Shown piece by piece: positions 1-8,371 of a DNA stretch of 8,506 bases. The DNA is from an uncultured Paraburkholderia sp. Lineage in GTDB: Bacteria; Pseudomonadota; Gammaproteobacteria; Burkholderiales; Burkholderiaceae. Numbering within the stretch: position 1 is the stretch's first letter; each line of letters opens with the position of its first letter. The position numbers and the translations under genes are program-made. The notes under the pieces are model-generated. The model made no database searches, was not told where the DNA came from, and worked only from the letters and a program-made list of their open reading frames with translations. The DNA lies in contig CALFSF010000029.1 of assembly GCA_937917025.1 (NCBI GenBank), forward strand, positions 1-8,506. Reading direction: 5' to 3'.

Positions 1-1607
<1,607 letters not shown>

Positions 1608-1640
1608 GGGAGCGGCATCCTCAGCCGGAAGCAAAGGACT

Positions 1641-1646
1641 ATTTTA
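1641..1646 (-). promoter_or_regulatory. Candidate -10 box of uvrB
   Basis: Read on the minus strand this is TAAAAT, five of six matches to TATAAT, placing a start of transcription about 27 nt before the uvrB ATG. No good TTGACA-like -35 element is found at 16-18 bp spacing, so the call rests on the hexamer and its position only. Confidence 0.35.
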
Positions 1647-1736
1647 GCCTCTTGTCGATTCGCGGACCGGGTGCGAGTCTGGAGCGGCGGCGGGTGGAAC
1701 CGGCGGCGGCGCGTCCCGGAGCGGCCTGGGATTCGC

Positions 1737-1742
1737 TACAAT
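1737..1742 (+). promoter_or_regulatory. Candidate -10 box of the aminotransferase gene
   Basis: TACAAT within GCTACAATGGC is a common -10 form in Burkholderia-type genomes. No clear -35 is present 17 bp upstream. If it is used, transcription starts near 1749, so the ATG at 1741 lies upstream of the message; this supports the ATG at 1840 as the start. The leader of about 90 nt holds the 8-bp direct repeat TCTGTCCG at 1770-1777 and 1783-1790. Confidence 0.45.
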
Positions 1743-1839
1743 GGCAAGCTGCGCGCCCGCCTCTGCGCCTCTGTCCGCGATGTCTGTCCGACCGGCCAGG
1801 CTGGAAGCCCGCCCCTCCTTTCACTACTGCCGAACCATC

Positions 1840-3039
1840 ATGTCTCTTTTTTCTGCTGTCGAACTTGCTCCCCGCGACCCGATCCTGGGCCTGAACGAAG
1901 CCTTCAACGCCGACACCCGTACCACCAAGGTGAACCTGGGCGTGGGCGTCTACACGAACGAAGAAGGCAAGATTCCGCTGCTGCGCGCGGTGCGCGACGC
2001 GGAAAAGGCGCGTATCGAAGCGGCATTGCCGCGCGGCTACCTGCCGATCGAAGGGATCGCGGCCTATGACGCAGCCGTGCAAAAGCTGCTGCTCGGCAAC
2101 GACTCGCCGCTGATCGCCGCGGGCCGCGTCGTGACCGCGCAGGCCCTGGGCGGCACGGGCGCGCTGAAGATTGGCGCGGACTTCCTGAAGCGCGTGAACC
2201 CGGGCGCGAAGGTCGCCATCAGCGACCCGAGCTGGGAAAACCATCGCGCGCTGTTCGAAGGCGCAGGCTTCGAAGTGGTCTCGTACCCGTACTACGACGC
2301 CGCCACGCACGGCGTGAACTTCGAAGGGATGCTCTCGGCGCTGAACAGCTACGCGGCCGGCACGGTTGTCGTGCTGCACGCGTGCTGCCACAACCCGACC
2401 GGCGTGGACCTGACGTCCGCACAGTGGCTGCAGATCGTCGAAGTGGTGAAGGCGCGCAACCTGGTGCCGTTCCTCGACATCGCCTATCAGGGTTTCGGCG
2501 ACGACATCGAATCCGATGCGGCCGCCGTGCGCCTCTTCGCGCTGTCGGAAGTGAACGTGTTCGTGTCGTCGTCGTTCTCGAAGTCGTTCTCGCTGTACGG
2601 CGAACGCGTCGGCGCACTGTCGATCATCACGGCAAGCAAGGAAGAAGCCACCCGCGTGCTGTCGCAGCTGAAGCGCGTGATCCGCACGAACTACTCGAAC
2701 CCGCCGACGCATGGCGGTTCGGTCGTCGCCGCCGTACTCGGCTCGCCGGAATTGCGCGCAACGTGGGAAACGGAGCTCGGCGAAATGCGCGACCGTATCC
2801 GCGCGATGCGTAACGGCCTCGTGGAGCGCCTGCAGGCAGCGGGCGTCGCACGCGATTTCAGCTTCGTGAACGCACAGCGCGGCATGTTCTCGTATTCGGG
2901 TCTGACGGCACAGCAAGTGGACCGTCTGCGCGAAGAATTCGGTATCTATGCCGTGAGCACCGGCCGTATCTGCGTCGCCGCGCTGAACACGCGCAATCTC
3001 GACGTCGTCGCGAACGCGGTTGCGCACGTGCTGAAGTAA
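1840..3039 (+). CDS. tyrB: Aromatic-amino-acid / aspartate aminotransferase (class I, PLP)
   Basis: A cytosolic pyridoxal-phosphate enzyme that moves the amino group between glutamate and 2-oxo acids, giving tyrosine, phenylalanine or aspartate. The product is 399 aa, the family's normal length, when started at the ATG at 1840 (MSLFSAVELAPRDPILGLNE). Visible residues: SDPSWENH with the ring-stacking Trp132, HACCHNPTG (Asn185), FLDIAYQGFG (Asp213, Tyr216), the Schiff-base lysine Lys248 in SSSFSKSFSLYGERVG, Arg256, and the substrate-carboxylate Arg376 in GRICVAALN. The segments FLDIAYQGFG, FSLYGERVG and RGMFSYSGLTAQQVDRLREE match E. coli TyrB more closely than AspC, so TyrB-like aromatic specificity is inferred, but in this family specificity cannot be fixed from sequence alone. 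The frame is open upstream to 1741, but that stretch overlaps the likely promoter. No obvious Shine-Dalgarno precedes 1840. It is followed by a strong terminator. Confidence 0.93.
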   Translation: MSLFSAVELAPRDPILGLNEAFNADTRTTKVNLGVGVYTNEEGKIPLLRAVRDAEKARIEAALPRGYLPIEGIAAYDAAVQKLLLGNDSPLIAAGRVVTAQALGGTGALKIGADFLKRVNPGAKVAISDPSWENHRALFEGAGFEVVSYPYYDAATHGVNFEGMLSALNSYAAGTVVVLHACCHNPTGVDLTSAQWLQIVEVVKARNLVPFLDIAYQGFGDDIESDAAAVRLFALSEVNVFVSSSFSKSFSLYGERVGALSIITASKEEATRVLSQLKRVIRTNYSNPPTHGGSVVAAVLGSPELRATWETELGEMRDRIRAMRNGLVERLQAAGVARDFSFVNAQRGMFSYSGLTAQQVDRLREEFGIYAVSTGRICVAALNTRNLDVVANAVAHVLK

Positions 3040-3118
3040 GAGAGTCGGTCGATGCAGGCGGGCGGTCTGGCAATGTGCATACCGCCTCCGATGCCTTGAT
3101 ACGCGTTGCCGATGTTTA

Positions 3119-3155
3119 AAAAAACGGTGCTCCATCGATATGGGCACCGTTTTTT
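3119..3155. terminator. Strong, apparently bidirectional intrinsic terminator
   Basis: A 12-bp perfect inverted repeat pairs AAAAAACGGTGC (3119-3130) with GCACCGTTTTTT (3144-3155). The interior CCAT/ATGG (3132-3135 with 3140-3143) extends the stem around a CGAT loop, leaving one unpaired T. With an A-run on one flank and a T-run on the other it can stop transcription both from tyrB (plus) and from the patatin gene (minus), which converge here. A weaker GGCGGT/ACCGCC hairpin without a T-run (3061-3086) lies between the tyrB stop and this terminator. Confidence 0.92.
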
Positions 3156-3220
3156 ATTGCGCAGCCGTTACGTGCTTCGCGACGCCAGGGCCATCCGTCG
3201 ACGATGCGCCGGGGACAGGT

Positions 3221-4459
3221 TCACCGCGCGTCGCGATGAATATCGTGCGTGATGAAGCCTGCATCGTTGTCGGGCATCGCAAGCCAGTCGGGTTGCGCGA
3301 GCGACCGGCGAATATCGACGAGGCCGCTTTCCCAGTGTTCACGCATCGTCGACAGGCCGAACTGATAGTCCTTGTAGTGGCCTTCGTATTCCTTGTGCCG
3401 GTAGATCAAATGGATCACGTTGTAGCGCTTCGAGCACGACAGCTCTTCGGCGAGCCTGCACCAGGCGTCCTCACGATGCTCGGGCGCGACGCGCTCCAGC
3501 ACTTCCTTCAGCACGTGGCGAAACCGCTGCGAACGCTGGAGCATGTCGGTGACAAGACGCGTGCGGCTGGAATACTGGATGTCCTTCATGCGGCCCTGGA
3601 CGTCGGTAATGCTGTCGGGCACCGGCCCTCGCGCGCTCCACAAGTCGACCTGAAACGCGAGCGTGTCCTGGCGAGGCGTGGTCTGCACGACCTCGTAAAG
3701 CGGCGTATTCGACATCAGCCCGCCGTCCCAGTAATACTCGCCATCGATCTCGACCGCGGCAAAACCCGGCGGCAACGCACCCGACGCCATGAAATGCTCG
3801 GGACGCAGTTTCATATGCGTGTTGTCGAAGTACGCGAAATTACCGGTGCCGACGTTTACCGCACCGACCGACACGCGCATCTCGCGCGCATTGATCCGGT
3901 CGAAATCGCAGAGCCGTTCGAGCGTCGCTTTCAGCGGTGTGGTGTCGTAGTAGCTCGCCTCCTGCGGCGCGCCTGAGATCGTGGGCATCGGCGGCGGAAA
4001 CCGCGGCACGAAAAAGCCTTTTTGCCCTTCCACCAGCGCACCGACTGCCTGCATGGCCGTGAACGCCTTGCGTACCGCATCCGTGGAGTTGAAGAACGCG
4101 TGCTCGATAAAGGGGGGTAGCGGCGGCCCGAACGCCGGTTGACAGATCGTCTCCCAGAATTCCAGAAGACGCGCCACGCGATTCTCCGGCGCGTTGCCGG
4201 CGATGATCGCGGTGTTCAGCGCGCCGATCGAAATGCCGGCCACCCAGTCCGGATGAATGCCGGCTTCGTCGAGCCCCTGATAGACGCCAGCCTGATAGGC
4301 ACCCAGCGCCCCGCCGCCCTGCAGCATCAGCGCGACCGTTTCGTACCGCGGCAGCGAGATGCGCCGGCCGGCGCGGGCGTCGGCGGCGGAACCTGCCTGC
4401 CCGCCGCCCACCTCTTGCGCCGCGCCCGCGCGAGCCTGCTTCACATTGCGTTGCGCCAT
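3221..4459 (-). CDS. patD: Patatin-like phospholipase (PatD-like, DUF3734-type C-terminus)
   Basis: A 412-aa serine lipid hydrolase of the patatin family, expected to cleave acyl ester bonds of phospholipids or other acyl lipids. It has the oxyanion-hole glycines LQGGGALGAYQ (about 47-56), the nucleophile elbow GISIG with Ser77, and the catalytic Asp245 in DGGL, so the Ser-Asp dyad is intact. The region after about residue 260, containing QYSSRTR and YNVIHLIYRHKEYEGHYKDYQFG, resembles the extra domain (DUF3734) of bacterial patatins found beside 3-hydroxybutyrate dehydrogenases. The first 35 residues are low-complexity (Ala, Gly, Gln, Arg), with no signal peptide, suggesting a cytosolic or peripheral enzyme. 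The start follows AAGGAG at 5 nt. It is the second gene of an operon with bdhA and probably translationally coupled to it. The symbol is by analogy with the Legionella bdhA-patD operon; the native substrate is unknown. A protein-like tail in another frame follows the stop. Confidence 0.93.
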   Translation of the reverse strand: MAQRNVKQARAGAAQEVGGGQAGSAADARAGRRISLPRYETVALMLQGGGALGAYQAGVYQGLDEAGIHPDWVAGISIGALNTAIIAGNAPENRVARLLEFWETICQPAFGPPLPPFIEHAFFNSTDAVRKAFTAMQAVGALVEGQKGFFVPRFPPPMPTISGAPQEASYYDTTPLKATLERLCDFDRINAREMRVSVGAVNVGTGNFAYFDNTHMKLRPEHFMASGALPPGFAAVEIDGEYYWDGGLMSNTPLYEVVQTTPRQDTLAFQVDLWSARGPVPDSITDVQGRMKDIQYSSRTRLVTDMLQRSQRFRHVLKEVLERVAPEHREDAWCRLAEELSCSKRYNVIHLIYRHKEYEGHYKDYQFGLSTMREHWESGLVDIRRSLAQPDWLAMPDNDAGFITHDIHRDAR

Positions 4460-4464
4460 GCGCG

Positions 4465-4470
4465 CTCCTT
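4465..4470 (-). promoter_or_regulatory. Ribosome binding site of the patatin gene, overlapping the bdhA stop
   Basis: On the minus strand AAGGAG shares two bases with the TAA stop of bdhA (4469-4471) and lies 5 nt before the patatin ATG (4457-4459). This layout means ribosomes finishing bdhA can re-initiate directly, and it fixes the patatin start. Confidence 0.85.
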
Positions 4471-5266
4471 ATTGCATGTACCAGCCGTGGCTGACGATGA
4501 ACGACTGGCCTGTCAGTGCAGCCGTCGGGAACGACGACAGGAACAGCACCGTTTGCGCGACATCTTCGACCGTGGTGAACACGCCATCGACCGTGCCGCC
4601 CAGCATCACGCGCTTGATCACGTCTTCTTCGCTGATGCCGAGTTCCTTTGCCTGCTCCGGAATCTGCCTGTCGACGAGCGGCGTGCGCACGAAGCCCGGA
4701 CACACGACGTGCGAACGGACGTTGTGCTTCGCGCCTTCTTTAGCGAGCACGCGCGCAAGACCGAGCAACGCATGCTTTGCCGCGACATACGCCGACTTCA
4801 GCGGCGAGGCTTCGTGCGAATGCACCGAACCCATGTAGATCACGATGCCGCCGCGGTCGTCCTTGTACATGTGCTTGAGCGCGGCCTTCGTGGTCAGGAA
4901 CGCACCGTCGACATGAATGGCCTGCATCTTCTTCCAGTCGGAGAACGCATAGTTCTCGATCGGATTGACGATCTGGATGCCGGCGTTCGAGACGAGAATG
5001 TCGACCGAGCCCAGCTCAGCCGCGACCCTGTCGATACCCTGGTTGACCGCGTCTTCGTTCGTGACGTCCATGGCCACGCCGATCGCCTTGCCGCCCGCCT
5101 TGTTGATTTCCGCGGCAACGGCGTCCGCGCCGGTCTGGTTCAGGTCCGCAATGGCGATTGCCGCGCCCGCGGCCGACAACGTCAGGGCAATCTGCTTTCC
5201 GATGCCGCTCGCCGCGCCGGTGACGACCGCGACTTTCCCATTCAGACTCGTATTCGATGACGACAT
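4469..5266 (-). CDS. bdhA: 3-hydroxybutyrate dehydrogenase (SDR family)
   Basis: An NAD-dependent short-chain dehydrogenase interconverting (R)-3-hydroxybutyrate and acetoacetate, the step that links polyhydroxybutyrate breakdown to central metabolism. The 265-aa product, typical for the family, shows the cofactor motif TGAASGIG (16-23), Asp41 after the second beta strand (NAD preference), NAG (94-96), and catalytic Ser147, Tyr160 and Lys164. Residues expected to hold the substrate carboxylate in characterised 3-hydroxybutyrate dehydrogenases also appear at equivalent places: Gln98, His149, Lys157, Gln201 and the C-terminal Trp262, which sets it apart from general SDR enzymes. The frame is open up to 5404, but the ATG at 5264-5266 has a perfect GGAGG 6 nt upstream and begins just before the conserved GKVAVVTGAASGIG, so it is the start. 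First gene of an operon with the patatin gene, and divergent from the aldo/keto reductase. Confidence 0.95.
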   Translation of the reverse strand: MSSSNTSLNGKVAVVTGAASGIGKQIALTLSAAGAAIAIADLNQTGADAVAAEINKAGGKAIGVAMDVTNEDAVNQGIDRVAAELGSVDILVSNAGIQIVNPIENYAFSDWKKMQAIHVDGAFLTTKAALKHMYKDDRGGIVIYMGSVHSHEASPLKSAYVAAKHALLGLARVLAKEGAKHNVRSHVVCPGFVRTPLVDRQIPEQAKELGISEEDVIKRVMLGGTVDGVFTTVEDVAQTVLFLSSFPTAALTGQSFIVSHGWYMQ

Positions 5267-5272
5267 CCAGAA

Positions 5273-5277
5273 CCTCC
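5273..5277 (-). promoter_or_regulatory. Ribosome binding site of bdhA
   Basis: GGAGG on the minus strand, 6 nt before ATG at 5266. It decides the start against the in-frame upstream ATG at 5404, which would add 46 residues unlike any SDR N-terminus. Confidence 0.88.
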
Positions 5278-5323
5278 ATGCAATAGATGAGCAATGAAAC
5301 CATGTCGCGCAGGCGGCGCAAAG

Positions 5324-5353
5324 CCGGCCGAAAGGCATATACCGTCCGGCCGG
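5324..5353. repeat. 30-bp near-palindrome in the bdhA upstream region
   Basis: Outer arms CCGGCCG (5324-5330) and CGGCCGG (5347-5353) are perfect inverted copies, and the interior keeps the same centre of symmetry at ATAT (5337-5340) with GG and CC (5334-5335 and 5342-5343) also symmetric: 12 of 15 base pairs match. The centre also holds TATATG on the minus strand (5336-5341), a possible -10 box for bdhA. It may be a repressor operator over the promoter, or an RNA hairpin in the leader; sequence alone does not separate these. Confidence 0.5.
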
Positions 5354-5403
5354 ATGCTGCACTGCGGCCAATTCCGCTATTGTGCATGAAGCACCCGGTT
5401 TCA

Positions 5404-5415
5404 CGCATAAATGCG
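5404..5415. repeat. Short inverted repeat between bdhA and the aldo/keto reductase gene
   Basis: CGCAT-AA-ATGCG, five-bp perfect arms around two bases, 86 bp before the reductase start. A second small one, GTGC-ATGAA-GCAC, lies at 5382-5394. Either could be half of an operator for the divergent pair, but such short repeats also arise by chance. Confidence 0.25.
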
Positions 5416-5490
5416 GATCGGTTTAAGCTGTTCGATTCTGGCGCCGCGCGGTCTCAGCATGGGCCCGGCTTCTGTTGAACCACTCACGAA

Positions 5491-5494
5491 GGAG
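5491..5494 (+). promoter_or_regulatory. Ribosome binding site of the aldo/keto reductase gene
   Basis: GGAG within AAGGAGAAATGCATG, 6 nt before the ATG at 5501. A second ATG at 5497, in another frame, lies only 2 nt after the GGAG and is too close to compete. Confidence 0.8.
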
Positions 5495-5500
5495 AAATGC

Positions 5501-6472
<972 letters not shown>

Positions 6473-6512
6473 ATGCGTGATTGACGCGCGCCCCGGGTCG
6501 AGGCGTCGCATG

Positions 6513-6532
6513 TGCTGACGTATGCTGATGTA
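6513..6532 (+). repeat. Tandem 10-bp direct repeat upstream of rlmJ
   Basis: TGCTGACGTA (6513-6522) is followed at once by TGCTGATGTA (6523-6532), 9 of 10 bases identical. It lies between the aldo/keto reductase stop and the likely rlmJ promoter. The in-frame ATG at 6522 falls inside it. No function is apparent. Confidence 0.3.
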
Positions 6533-6567
6533 TGAGGCCGCGAGGCCGGAGGCAGCGCGGCGTCGCG

Positions 6568-6573
6568 TACAAT
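6568..6573 (+). promoter_or_regulatory. Candidate -10 box for rlmJ
   Basis: TACAAT in GCGTACAATACGCGG, the same hexamer as before the aminotransferase gene. No -35 match is seen 17 bp upstream. If used, the message starts near 6580, downstream of the only in-frame ATG of the rlmJ frame (6522), leaving a leader of about 165 nt before the conserved protein begins. Confidence 0.45.
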
Positions 6574-6746
6574 ACGCGGCCCGCGCCTGCATTATCGGTG
6601 GCATTTGCAGCACCGGCGCCGCGCCAGGGCCGCTTGTCCGGTTCGGCGCATTCCGCGTTCGCTATTCGGGCATTCGCGCAGGCCGCGCCCGAAGTCATCG
6701 TCGGCTCGCGCATTCTTTCCAGCAGCCGGGCCAGGCCGGCGTCGGC

Positions 6747-7592
6747 ACGCTCAGGTACCGTCACGCCTTTCACGCCGGCAATCACGCCGATGTCCTGAAA
6801 CACGCCGTCGTTATCCAGTTGCTGCGCTATCTTGCCCAGAAGGACAAGTCCTACTGGTACATCGATACGCATGCCGGCGCGGGGGTCTACTCGTTAAAGG
6901 AAGGCTACGCGACCAAAACGGGCGAATTCGAAAGCGGCATCGGCAAGCTGTGGACGCGCAACGACCTGCCCCCGATGCTGGCGGACTATGTCGATGAAGT
7001 CTCGGCGTTGAACGCCGACGGCGAGTTGCGCTACTACCCAGGTTCGCCCTATCTCGCCTGGCGGCTGATGCGCGAGCAGGACCGCATGCGCCTCTTCGAG
7101 CTGCACACCACCGAGATCGACGTGCTGCGGCATAACTTTCGCGACGCCGGCCGGCGCGCGGTGCTGTATGCCGGCGATGGTTTCGATGGCATCAAGGCGT
7201 TGCTGCCTCCGCCACCGCGCCGCGCGCTCGTGCTGATCGATCCGTCCTATGAGGACAAACGCGACTACACGCGCACGCTCAGATGCGTCGAGGAAAGCCT
7301 GACGCGCTTCGCGACCGGCACGTACGCCGTCTGGTATCCGCAGGTCACACGTCTGGAGTCGCAGCGGTTTCCCGACCAGCTGAAGCGTCTGCAGGACAAA
7401 AACTGGCTTCACGTCTCGCTGACGGTCGGCAATCCGCCTACGGATGGTTTTGGACTCTTCGGCAGCGGGATGTTCATCCTGAATCCGCCCTACACGCTGC
7501 CGGCGATGTTGAAGCAGGCGCTCCCCTGGCTCGTCGATGCGCTCGGGCAGGACAAGGCAGCGCAGTTCAAGATCGAATATCGCGGCGACTGA
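6747..7592 (+). CDS. rlmJ: 23S rRNA (adenine2030-N6)-methyltransferase; start codon unclear
   Basis: RlmJ methylates A2030 of 23S rRNA with S-adenosylmethionine. Counting from 6747, the product is 281 aa against about 280 in E. coli. It carries the N-terminal signature YRHAFHAGNHADVLKH, with Tyr4, His6 and Lys18 in the positions they hold in E. coli, the SAM-binding DTHAGAG (40-46), RYYPGSP (95-101), the catalytic motif DPSY (165-168; DPPY in E. coli), RFATGTYAVWYP and the C-terminal SGMFILNPP. The codon aligned with the E. coli initiator Met is ACG (Thr). The frame is open further upstream and the only ATG is at 6522, which would add 75 residues of non-conserved sequence and lies before the likely promoter; no in-frame ATG, GTG or TTG occurs from 6580 to 6747. 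Coordinates therefore mark the conserved protein, and initiation could be at ACG, another rare codon, or 6522. Function is certain, start is not. Confidence 0.9.
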   Translation, partial: TLRYRHAFHAGNHADVLKHAVVIQLLRYLAQKDKSYWYIDTHAGAGVYSLKEGYATKTGEFESGIGKLWTRNDLPPMLADYVDEVSALNADGELRYYPGSPYLAWRLMREQDRMRLFELHTTEIDVLRHNFRDAGRRAVLYAGDGFDGIKALLPPPPRRALVLIDPSYEDKRDYTRTLRCVEESLTRFATGTYAVWYPQVTRLESQRFPDQLKRLQDKNWLHVSLTVGNPPTDGFGLFGSGMFILNPPYTLPAMLKQALPWLVDALGQDKAAQFKIEYRGD

Positions 7593-7635
7593 GCCTCTAA
7601 CCAGATACGAAGCGCGCGTCGGTCGAAGATTCGGG

Positions 7636-7669
7636 ACGAGCGGACACATATCGCACCGCGTGTCCTCGT
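7636..7669 (+). terminator. Weak hairpin downstream of rlmJ
   Basis: ACGA plus GGACAC (7636-7639 and 7642-7647) pair with GTGTCC plus TCGT (7660-7669), giving 10 bp with a two-base bulge and a 12-nt loop. It is followed by GTGCCTTTGATTATTT rather than a clean T-run, so it is a possible but not convincing terminator for rlmJ. Confidence 0.3.
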
Positions 7670-7677
7670 GCCTTTGA

Positions 7678-7793
7678 TTATTTACCGAGCGTCGCGGCGT
7701 TGCACGCGAAGTCGTCGGTGTACGTAGCGTTCAGATCGCGCGGACCAGCATCCCGTCCGGAATCGAAGCGAAGCGTACAGCGCCCTATTGTGA
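7678..7793 (-). other. Open, protein-like tail in another frame behind the secreted protein
   Basis: On the minus strand, in the frame one base back from the secreted protein, codons run without a stop from 7939 down to a TAA at 7678-7680. The last 35 or so residues (CTLRFDSGRDAG..., LNATYTDDFACNAATLGK) look like real protein: two cysteines, acidic and polar residues, mostly G or C at codon third positions. The stretch has no ATG, GTG or TTG of its own. It could be the lost C-terminus of the secreted protein after a one-base frameshift near 7787-7793, or chance. No homologue is recognised. Confidence 0.3.
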
Positions 7794-8147
7794 CGGCACA
7801 GGATGCGACTGCGGCGTCGGGCGAGGCTGCGAGCGGGGTTGTGGACGCGGCTGGGGATACGGATGTGACGAACCGCCGCCGGCCTGCACGTCGACATAAG
7901 GCGCGACGATGATCGGCGTCGATGAATTCGTTGAGAGTTCAGTGGGCGCGGCAATCGGCTGCGCCTGCACGATCGGCGCGTGCGATAGCGGCGCGGTTTG
8001 CAGGACGGTCCCGCTGTGGCCGTCGCTGATGCCGCGTTGAGTATCCAGCACGAGCGGTTGACCGCCCGAGGCGGCGAAAGCCGCCGACGTCACCAGCGAC
8101 GCGGCAACACCCAGGAACACGGATTGGATCGATTGGCGCAGGAGCAT
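7785..8147 (-). CDS. Small secreted proline-rich protein, function unknown
   Basis: A 120-aa protein with a clear Sec signal peptide: basic start MLLRQ, hydrophobic core FLGVAASLVTSAAFA, and likely cleavage after Ala25 (AFA). The mature part holds a conserved-looking segment (PLVLDTQRGISDGHSG, APIVQAQPIAAP, STPIIVAPYVDVQ), then a glycine run and a proline-rich tail of PxP repeats (HPYPQPRPQPRSQPRPTPQ) to the TAG at 7785-7787. Export to the periplasm or beyond is inferred; there is no lipobox cysteine. The start at 8147 has no clear Shine-Dalgarno but is the only one that gives the whole signal peptide. It converges with rlmJ. The possible out-of-frame continuation past the stop raises the question of whether this gene is frameshifted. 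I do not recognise a named family. Confidence 0.75.
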   Translation of the reverse strand: MLLRQSIQSVFLGVAASLVTSAAFAASGGQPLVLDTQRGISDGHSGTVLQTAPLSHAPIVQAQPIAAPTELSTNSSTPIIVAPYVDVQAGGGSSHPYPQPRPQPRSQPRPTPQSHPVPSQ

Positions 8148-8289
8148 GGTCGGTTGACTGTTTTAGTTGGTGTCGGGACGCCGGCGGCCCTGTCGGCACG
8201 CGGCAGAAAACGCTTCACCTTACCGTGAGCGCATCGTTCCGGCTAGTCGATCGTGACGACAGCATGCGCTTGCCTGGCTCCAGATGCGA

Positions 8290-8322
8290 CAAAGCCCCGA
8301 CGATACGGGGCTTTGACTTTTT
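8290..8322 (+). terminator. Hairpin terminator with T-run on the plus strand
   Basis: A 10-bp perfect stem CAAAGCCCCG (8290-8299) / CGGGGCTTTG (8306-8315) with a 6-nt loop is followed by ACTTTTT. The T-run fits plus-strand termination, yet no plus-strand gene is recognised between rlmJ and here. It lies 57 bp beyond the stop of the minus-strand DUF3563-like gene, where it may serve as that gene's terminator despite only a short T-run on that strand. Confidence 0.75.
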
Positions 8323-8371
8323 GCGCACTACGCAGGCCGCACGGGGCGGCGGCAACGGGCCAGACGCTTAC

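Noticed and set aside
1639..3147. A 502-codon minus-strand frame opposite the aminotransferase gene
   Set aside because: It is an antisense shadow rich in Arg, His and Gln, and spans the terminator and the divergent promoter region.
3140..3976. Plus-strand frame opposite the patatin gene
   Set aside because: Antisense composition; it starts inside the terminator and has no recognisable domain, while the minus strand carries an intact catalytic dyad.
5355..5371. Sigma-54-like GG-N10-GC element upstream of bdhA (minus strand, TTGGC...GCA)
   Set aside because: The GG/GC spacing is right, but five positions of the consensus core are wrong, so it is not better than chance in this GC-rich sequence.
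5267..5404. N-terminal extension of bdhA from the ATG at 5404
   Set aside because: The added 46 residues are unlike SDR proteins and the internal ATG at 5266 has a perfect GGAGG at 6 nt.
7682..7954. 90-codon minus-strand frame overlapping the secreted protein
   Set aside because: Almost entirely Arg/Ser shadow composition, in contrast to the signal peptide and ordered segments in the adjacent frame.
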